58,968 bases of DNA from Flavobacteriales bacterium (GTDB taxonomy: Bacteria; Bacteroidota; Bacteroidia; Flavobacteriales_F; PHOS-HE28). Shown in pieces: positions 53,925 through 58,968 of the stretch (positions within the stretch are counted from its first letter, which is position 1; every line of letters begins with the position of its first letter). Below the pieces are notes generated by a model that was given only the letters and a program-made list of their open reading frames with translations, was not told the DNA's origin and did not search any database. The position numbers and the translations under genes are program-made. The stretch covers positions 1 through 58,968 of the forward strand of contig JADJXF010000023.1 in the NCBI GenBank assembly GCA_016715995.1. Direction: 5' to 3'.

Positions 53925-55730
53925 TCAGCGCATCGAGGACTGCTTCACGGCCCGGGCAGCGGTCCAATCCTGGCCATCGAACACGAGGATGGTGTAGGTC
54001 CCATCCGGAAGGCCTTCGAGATTCACGATCGGGTCTTCGGCTGTGAGCGGCGCCTTCATCACCACTTGCATGGCATGATTCAGCACCGTCACCTCCTGTC
54101 CTTCAGGTGCCATGCCGCTGAGATGAAGCATCCCTTCCGTTGGATTGGGGTACGGCACGAGCATCATCGTGTCGAAAGTCACGGCGACGATGGAAGAGGA
54201 TGAGCTTGTGCCATCCGTATCGACCTGCTTCAATCGGTAGTAGTTGGTTCCCGGCAGCGGGTGATGGTCGATGGCGGAGTATTCGATCAACGTGTTGGAG
54301 TTCCCGGTTCCAGGCACCGAAAGCACCTGTGAGAAGGACTGACCATCGGTGCCGCGCAATACCTCGAATCGATCATTGCCCAACTCCGAAGCGGTGGCCC
54401 AATCCAATCGCACACGCTGCCCCTCCTGCCACGCACGGAAGTACAGAAGCTCCACCGGCAAGGTGCTGTAGTAGAATACCGTGATCCGCATATGGTCCAC
54501 GCGTGCTGTTCCGTTTTGCACCCGTGCAGCGAGGGCCGCGCCGAAATTGCTTGCGTTGACATCCGCAAGGTTCCAGGCCTGTCCCCAGAGTTCCGTTGCA
54601 CCGCCATACGTGGCGTACGCATCGCTCGTGGGCCAAGCGGATGCGCTCGCCAGGTTGTTGCCGGCGATGACCCCGCCTTTCACCAACCGGACCGCGTGGT
54701 CCAGTTCACGGGCGCGCTGTAGCGTGAGTCCGATCATGGCCCACCGGTTCACGCTGCCGTTGAAGGTGCATGAGGGTTGTTCGGTGCCGCCGGTCGTGAT
54801 TGCTTTGTGCGCGGTCTGGATGCAGGCGCCGGAGGTTGGGGCATCCACGGTGTTGGCGAAGTACAGGTCGGTGCCTTCGGTGTACCCGGAGTTGATTGTG
54901 TAGGTGTCGGTGCCTCCATTCGTGATTCCGGGCGTGGTGTTGTTGCCGGAGGTCGCGATGTTCAGTGCCATGCTGCCATCCTGCGTGCCGATGGCAGAGC
55001 CAAGTTGGTGCGGGTTCGTAGTGGCCACCGCGCCTGACGCTTGTTGGCTGGAGACCGGATTGAGCTGATCCACATGCTGGAAGACCGCAGCGCTGAAGGC
55101 CTCGCAGTATTCCTGTGGAGTGTAGGCGCCGTAAGTCGGGACGATGGTGGTGCCGCTGGCCAATGCGATGTCGGCATCCAGAAGGACCCACACCTCCAAC
55201 CTGGCGTGGAAGCCTCCGGGAGTGCCAGAGGCGATCTCCACCATCTGTGTCATCGCACGGCCACCGTATGTCATGGCGGTGATGTCGCGCGACCCGTTTC
55301 CGTTCTCCTGCGCATAGGTCACTACCAAGCAGCGGTTGATACCTGCGGAAACCGTGCGCGTGAGGCCGGTGGCCCAAGCGTCGAGCAATGCCACGTTGTT
55401 CACCGCGCTGGCGCTGCGTTCCACATCGACCTGAATGCCGGAGATCCCAGCTGGGCTGGAAATGCCGAAGCCGAATTGGCTCGCTTGCAAGTAGTTGGTG
55501 ACGCCTTTCGTGGAAAGCGTTGCGCGCGCATTGTCGCTGGACAACGCGTTGCCCGGATTCGTCCAGGCGTTGCTCCCGATACCGGCATCGTTGACCGCGG
55601 TCGCAGGGCTGTTCGGACCAACGCTCTGGCCGTGTGCAACGGTGGCGGAGAAGAGGCCGCAGACCAGCAATGAGCCAAGCAGAAGGTATCCGGCTGTGCG
55701 GTTGAGTGGAAGGTGAAGTCTGGAATTCAT
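53925..55730 (-). CDS. T9SS-secreted multidomain surface protein
   Basis: 601 residues from ATG 55730. Signal peptide ends near 'VAHGQ'. Residues about 35-100 ('GISGIQVDVERSASAVNNVALLDAW') and about 335-415 ('HAVRLVKGGVIAGNN', 'ELWGQAWNLADVNASNFGAALAARV', 'VDHMRITVFYY') look like two halves of one beta-sandwich. A roughly 220-residue domain lies between them ('INRCLVVTYAQENGNGSRDITAMTYGGRAM', 'WAMIGLTLQRARE'). A fibronectin-like domain follows ('LPVELLYFRAWQEGQRVRLDWATASELGNDRFEVLRG'), then a T9SS sorting domain from about 530 ('LVPYPNPTEGMLHLSG'). Surface adhesin or phage-tail-like fibre are both possible; no enzymatic motif seen. Confidence 0.83.
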   Translation of the reverse strand: MNSRLHLPLNRTAGYLLLGSLLVCGLFSATVAHGQSVGPNSPATAVNDAGIGSNAWTNPGNALSSDNARATLSTKGVTNYLQASQFGFGISSPAGISGIQVDVERSASAVNNVALLDAWATGLTRTVSAGINRCLVVTYAQENGNGSRDITAMTYGGRAMTQMVEIASGTPGGFHARLEVWVLLDADIALASGTTIVPTYGAYTPQEYCEAFSAAVFQHVDQLNPVSSQQASGAVATTNPHQLGSAIGTQDGSMALNIATSGNNTTPGITNGGTDTYTINSGYTEGTDLYFANTVDAPTSGACIQTAHKAITTGGTEQPSCTFNGSVNRWAMIGLTLQRARELDHAVRLVKGGVIAGNNLASASAWPTSDAYATYGGATELWGQAWNLADVNASNFGAALAARVQNGTARVDHMRITVFYYSTLPVELLYFRAWQEGQRVRLDWATASELGNDRFEVLRGTDGQSFSQVLSVPGTGNSNTLIEYSAIDHHPLPGTNYYRLKQVDTDGTSSSSSIVAVTFDTMMLVPYPNPTEGMLHLSGMAPEGQEVTVLNHAMQVVMKAPLTAEDPIVNLEGLPDGTYTILVFDGQDWTAARAVKQSSMR

Positions 55731-55868
55731 GGCGCCGTTCAACGCAGGGCGCGGTCAGGAGGTTATGGAATCGGACAGCCTGTGCACGCGCATGCGGGAC
55801 TCATGGTGATACCCAGCCTCGCCCTGGGCGCCATGGCCCTGTACTTCGGCGTGCGGCGGATGTGAGGC

Positions 55869-56870
55869 TCAGTGCTTGAACCGGAGCGCCGCCTTCAGCG
55901 GCTCGGGCAGCGCGGGGATGCTGCGGCGTTCGAAGAGGAAGCTGCTCAGGTCGGCGATCTCCTGGAAGATGTGGTGGCTGCCAAGCGCACCCGCGAGGTA
56001 TTGCTTCCCCGTGCTGCCGCCCGTGCCCACGCGCAGGCCGATGGTGCGGTGCACCATGCTCATGTGGCGGTAGCGCCAGGTGGCCATCGCCTCATCGATG
56101 TCGAGCAGGCGCTCCAGGAAGCGGAAGGGCATCTGCAGGATGGGTTCGTCGCGGTAAAGCATGATGAATACGGCGTTGCGCGCCGCGGTGGGCGAGAGAC
56201 GTCGACCCTCGCCGGTCTCGAAGAGCTTCTCCCACAGCGCCAAGTTGTCTTCCTCGCCCTTCACGAGCGATGCGGCATAGAGGTCTTTCAGTTGCGAGAA
56301 GAATGGCGCGCTGCCCGCAGGCCAGAATTGCTCGTCGAGGAAGGGCATTCGTCCCAACCAGCCGTTCACCATGTCGAGGAAGGTGGGCTGGCCCTCGAGT
56401 GCTTCGATCTCCGCCTTGTGCTCGGGCCTCAGCTGGCTGGTGTAGTACTGCTTGCCGAAGCGCTGCTCCATGCGCAGCCCAAGCTTCGCCTCCAGGATCT
56501 TGAACTGCATGCTCTGGAAGCCGCTCGCCGGCCGGAGCATATCGCGGAAGTCGAGAAAGTCCAGCGGCGTCATCGTCTCCAGGATGTCGATCTTCTTCAC
56601 GAGCACTTGAAGGATGGTATGGACGCGCCCCAACCGGTGCACCGCCACGCTCAGTTCGCCCCCGTTGTCATCCACATGACCGTCGGCGAAGAGGTCCATC
56701 ACGCTGCCCACTTCGTGCAGGATCTGCTTGAACCAGAGCTCATAGCTCTGGTGGATGATGATGAAGAGCATCTCGTCATGCGCAGCAGCGCCGTGCTTCG
56801 CGCTTTCCGGCGCCTGCGCCCCCAGGATCTTCTCCAATTGCAGGTAATCGGGGTAGTAGACGTTGCTCAT
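55869..56870 (-). CDS. kynA: Tryptophan 2,3-dioxygenase
   Basis: 333 residues from ATG 56870. Haem dioxygenase opening the indole ring of L-tryptophan to N-formylkynurenine, the first step of the kynurenine pathway. Hallmarks: 'HDEMLFIIIHQSYELWFKQILHE', 'LDFLDFRDMLRPASGFQSMQFKILEAKLGL', the haem-ligand region 'WRYRHMSMVHRTIGLRVGTGGSTGKQYL', all in family order. Slightly longer than proteobacterial forms. No other kynurenine genes are next to it. Confidence 0.95.
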   Translation of the reverse strand: MSNVYYPDYLQLEKILGAQAPESAKHGAAAHDEMLFIIIHQSYELWFKQILHEVGSVMDLFADGHVDDNGGELSVAVHRLGRVHTILQVLVKKIDILETMTPLDFLDFRDMLRPASGFQSMQFKILEAKLGLRMEQRFGKQYYTSQLRPEHKAEIEALEGQPTFLDMVNGWLGRMPFLDEQFWPAGSAPFFSQLKDLYAASLVKGEEDNLALWEKLFETGEGRRLSPTAARNAVFIMLYRDEPILQMPFRFLERLLDIDEAMATWRYRHMSMVHRTIGLRVGTGGSTGKQYLAGALGSHHIFQEIADLSSFLFERRSIPALPEPLKAALRFKH

Positions 56871-56888
56871 GGTCAAGGGCGGTTCGGC

Positions 56889-56896
56889 CAAATGTA
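56889..56896 (-). promoter_or_regulatory. Bacteroidota -7 promoter element of the tryptophan dioxygenase gene
   Basis: TACATTTG on the minus strand, exact TAnnTTTG match, 18 bases upstream of the ATG. Confidence 0.55.
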
Positions 56897-56918
56897 GCCG
56901 GGGCCGCATCGATGGAAC

Positions 56919-56926
56919 TAACTTCG
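56919..56926 (+). promoter_or_regulatory. -7 element of the TonB-like gene, leaderless arrangement
   Basis: TAACTTCG ends three bases before ATG 56930, so transcription would begin at the start codon or a few bases inside it. Confidence 0.45.
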
Positions 56927-56929
56927 GTC

Positions 56930-57373
56930 ATGCGTTGCATCCTCCTTCTGGCAGCCGTGCTCGCGCTAGATGCATCCGCGCAGTTCGGCGTGGGCATCAT
57001 GATCCCCACCGGGCGATCAACACGGAGGCCGGGCACCGTGCCGGATAGCATGGCCACGTACCTGTCCCGCGAACTGGACCTTCATCCGAGGAGCCCCGGT
57101 GGAATCGAACAGTGGGTGTCGGAGTTGAAGCAGGACCCATCCTGTCGGCAGGATGCCGGATCAATGACCTGCCGCAAGCATGAGCAGGTGGTCGTGCGCT
57201 TCATTGTGGAGCGCGATGGCCGGCTGACCGATCCGGTGATCGTGAAGGGCCGGTGCGCTGCGCTGGAGCAGCAGATTCTGTGCGCCATTGCCGCCTCGCC
57301 GCGATGGGAACCCGGCCGAATCGACTACCACAAGGTGCGTTCGCGCATGCAGGTCACCATCCGGTTCCCGTGA
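56930..57373 (+). CDS. Exported protein with TonB C-terminal-like domain
   Basis: 147 residues from ATG 56930, which opens a signal peptide (MRCILLLAAVLALDASAQ). The last 70 residues have the TonB C-terminal pattern: 'VVVRFIVERDGRLTDPVIVKGRCAALEQQILCAIAASPRWEPGRI' followed by 'VRSRMQVTIRF'. Two cysteine pairs are likely disulphide-bonded. A cleavable signal instead of a membrane anchor means it is not a classical energy transducer; such stand-alone domains are frequent in Bacteroidota. It is convergent with the T9SS gene, eight bases apart. Confidence 0.8.
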   Translation: MRCILLLAAVLALDASAQFGVGIMIPTGRSTRRPGTVPDSMATYLSRELDLHPRSPGGIEQWVSELKQDPSCRQDAGSMTCRKHEQVVVRFIVERDGRLTDPVIVKGRCAALEQQILCAIAASPRWEPGRIDYHKVRSRMQVTIRFP

Positions 57374-57381
57374 CGATTGCG

Positions 57382-58331
57382 CTACTGCTTCACGAAGCGA
57401 AGCGGAACAGCGCCGCCATCGCAAGCGAGAACGTAGGTGCCTGCGACCAGGTCGCCGGTCTCGTAGGTGTTGTCGCCGGGCTGCACGCGAATGGCTCGGA
57501 TGATTCGGCCGGAGGCGTCCAGGATTCGGGCCTGACGCACATGCGGATCACCGGAATAGACGACGACCTCATCCTGCACAATGTTCAGACGCAAGCTGAG
57601 TCGCCCTTGTACGGGTTCATTGATGCTGGTGGGAACCGAGAACGTCGGCTCGAAGTGGAAGGTGACGCCGGATTCGGGCAGTCCGAAGAGGGCTGGGAAC
57701 TCGCAGTTGGAATCGTACGCCACTTGAGGGTTGCCGGGGTCGCCGAACGGCCAGACGCGCTCCATGCAGTCGCTGCCATCGGCCATGGCCTGGTGGATGC
57801 CCACGTGCGGGCCGCTATCGCCGGGGAATCCGCTTCCATTCTCGTCGGAGCGCGGTCCGAAACGCATGCTCAACCGCCCTGTCTCCAGATTGATCCAGAG
57901 CTGGGCGTTCATGTGGTTCACGGCAACGCCGTTCATCAGGCGCATGTGGCGCAGCTGCACCACGAACATGTCGCCATCTGCCGTCTCCACGAGTTTATAG
58001 CTGATGCCGGAGGTGCCATCGATCGGCTCCAGGCCGGTGCCGGCGAGGTGAAGGAACACGGTCGCATCGTCGTTCCGCAGCCGCGCGATGCCATCGCGAT
58101 GGATGGCCAGCGTGCTGAGGTCGTAGGCGGCGCCGAAGAGCCAGACCGCGTGCTGCGGCACGCCGTTGGTCTGGTGCCAGCCCTCCTCGTCCCAGAGCTG
58201 CACGGCTGTGCCGCCGGTCACGCTGTGGTAGGGTGACAATGTTCCTGCGAGAAGAGGTAGCTCACCTGGCCCAAGGCCGATGAAGCGCACAGAGCCGAAA
58301 CGCTGCTGAAGATGGCCGTCCAGGTTCTCAT
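57382..58331 (-). CDS. T9SS-secreted protein of unknown function, one-base frameshift
   Basis: ATG 58331 opens a convincing signal peptide (MRTWTAIFSSVSALCASSALGQVSYLFSQE by pattern, cleavage near LGQ), but this frame stops soon after. A second frame carries the rest, 'TLSPYHSVTGGTAVQLW' to 'LRFVKQ'. One added A (CAGGAACATTG to CAGGAAACATTG near 58243) joins them into a 316-residue protein. The centre resembles a beta-propeller or lectin-like Bacteroidota domain ('VWLFGAAYDLSTLAIHRDGIARL'), and a T9SS sorting domain ends it ('ARILDASGRIIRAIRVQPGDNTYETGDLVAGTYVL'). Without the correction the protein would lack a signal. Confidence 0.72.
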
Positions 58332-58335
58332 GATC

Positions 58336-58383
58336 GGTTGGTTTCATGGCCGGCGTCACGTCGCCGTCCGATGCAAACCAACC
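58336..58383. repeat. Inverted repeat upstream of the T9SS gene
   Basis: GGTTGGTTT (58336-58344) pairs with AAACCAACC (58375-58383) around an imperfectly paired GC-rich centre. It ends five bases before the downstream start codon. Could be a terminator-like hairpin of the upstream small gene or a 5' control element; no T-run. Confidence 0.45.
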
Positions 58384-58506
58384 CTTGCCCTGCCGCGAAC
58401 TCCTACGAATGAGTGACCATCAGCGGGCCGTGTGATGATCCGTGCGCCGAATGTTAACGAAGCCCTTTCCTGGCGCGGATGAGCGGTCGATTCCCGGGAT
58501 GAACGA

Positions 58507-58918
58507 TCACTCCTGATGCGGCTTCACGGGCTCGTCACCGCGCTGCTTCAGCGCCGCATCGCGCCGCTGCTGCTTCAGCTGCTGCCAGTGCACGGACTGC
58601 TCCGCGGTGAGCACGGCCTTGGTATCCGACAGCTTCTTGTCGCGCAAGGCGATGGACCGCGCGTGCTTTTCGCCTTCATCGAGGCCTTCGCGGCTGAGCG
58701 CGGTCATGGCCTCGGTGTGGCGCTGGTTGATCGCTTCCAACTGCCGCACCTGCTCCGGCGTGAGCTTCAATTCATCGGCGAAGCCAAGCGGCCCCATCGG
58801 GCCGGGAGGCACGGCTTGCTCCACGGCGACCGGCGTCGGAGCTATCGCGTCTTGTTGCGCATGAATGAGAATGCTGCTCGCAAAAGCAGAGCGTGAAGAG
58901 AAGGATCCGGGTCTTCAT
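58507..58918 (-). CDS. Small periplasmic LTxxQ-like protein, one-base frameshift
   Basis: ATG 58918 starts MKTRILLFTLCF and then slips frame. Removing one T from the TTTT run (AAAA at 58882-58885 on the plus strand) yields MKTRILLFTLCFASSILIHAQQ, a clean signal peptide, and joins it to 'ADELKLTPEQVRQLEAINQRHTEAMTAL', giving 136 residues. The LTPEQ helix pairs and 'VLTAEQSVHWQQLKQQRRD' fit the CpxP/Spy-like or heavy-metal-resistance LTxxQ group of periplasmic helical proteins. Partner and stimulus unknown. It lies at the right window edge and is transcribed leftward. Confidence 0.7.
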
Positions 58919-58968
58919 GGTGGCGAAGCTAGGTCGCGAGCGGTGGTTGTGAATGTCGATAGCGCCAG

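Noticed and set aside
55803..55865. Short plus-strand frame MVIPSLALGAMALYFGVRRM in the gap before tryptophan dioxygenase
   Set aside because: Only 20 codons, looks like a membrane helix but has no upstream signal, homologue or operon context.

Overview
This is a 59-kb, roughly 60 % GC chromosomal segment of a Bacteroidota bacterium, probably a high-GC member of the Flavobacteriales. Four predicted secreted proteins end in type IX secretion (T9SS, Por) sorting domains. Many genes are preceded by the Bacteroidota -7 promoter element TAnnTTTG or its TAnnTTCG variant. The gene set also fits: bshC (bacillithiol), DUF4476, Rv1355c-family protein, tricorn-like S41 protease, tryptophan dioxygenase and a phenylacetyl-CoA epoxidase. 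Genes are tightly packed, often with ATGA or TGATG stop/start overlaps. No gap exceeds 300 bases. I see no rRNA, tRNA, CRISPR array, insertion sequence or prophage.

Layout. 0-6.6 kb: end of a tRNA methyltransferase gene, a saccharopine dehydrogenase-like gene, then a run of exported proteins (DUF4476, CsgG-like lipoprotein, two LPP20-like lipoproteins) closed by a terminator. 6.6-11.3 kb: DUF423 protein, pckA, an S41-like protein lacking the catalytic serine, and a lipoprotein periplasmic-binding protein. 11.3-16.9 kb: a minus-strand operon with a ferric-iron ABC transporter followed by TPR, YdcF-like, DinB and Mpo1-like genes. 17-22 kb: membrane peroxiredoxin plus PAS-SpoIIE phosphatase, a GT-C-like membrane protein, miaA and a pRiA4b ORF-3-like gene. 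22.2-28.4 kb: cca, a low-GC HEPN-like gene and the paa genes (paaABCD minus strand, paaE divergent).

28.4-36.4 kb holds the most interesting locus. One apparent minus-strand operon encodes a ThiF(E1-like)-nitroreductase fusion, an acyltransferase of the GNAT/autoinducer-synthase type, a 7TMR-DISM sensor kinase, a REC-PAS-histidine kinase and a small secreted protein. A single-domain response regulator is divergent. It looks like a small-molecule synthesis and sensing cassette.

36.4-58.9 kb: bshC, a T9SS SGNH-like protein, guaA, a LysM/periplasmic-binding protein, a front-end fatty-acid desaturase, another GT-C-like protein, further T9SS cargo, an MmcQ-like protein, a tricorn-like protease, a TMEM175-like channel, a coiled-coil/HhH protein plus OmpA-like protein, a luciferase-like monooxygenase, tryptophan 2,3-dioxygenase, a TonB-like protein and a small periplasmic protein.

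Two features cut across the window. First, the gaps between cca, the paa genes and neighbours are filled by inverted arrays of 7-bp words (for example GGCAGTT, TGAATGG), an unusual repeat class. Second, at least seven genes carry a probable one-base frameshift, several in or beside short homopolymers. That looks more like residual sequencing error than real gene decay, so those genes are annotated full-length with the break noted.
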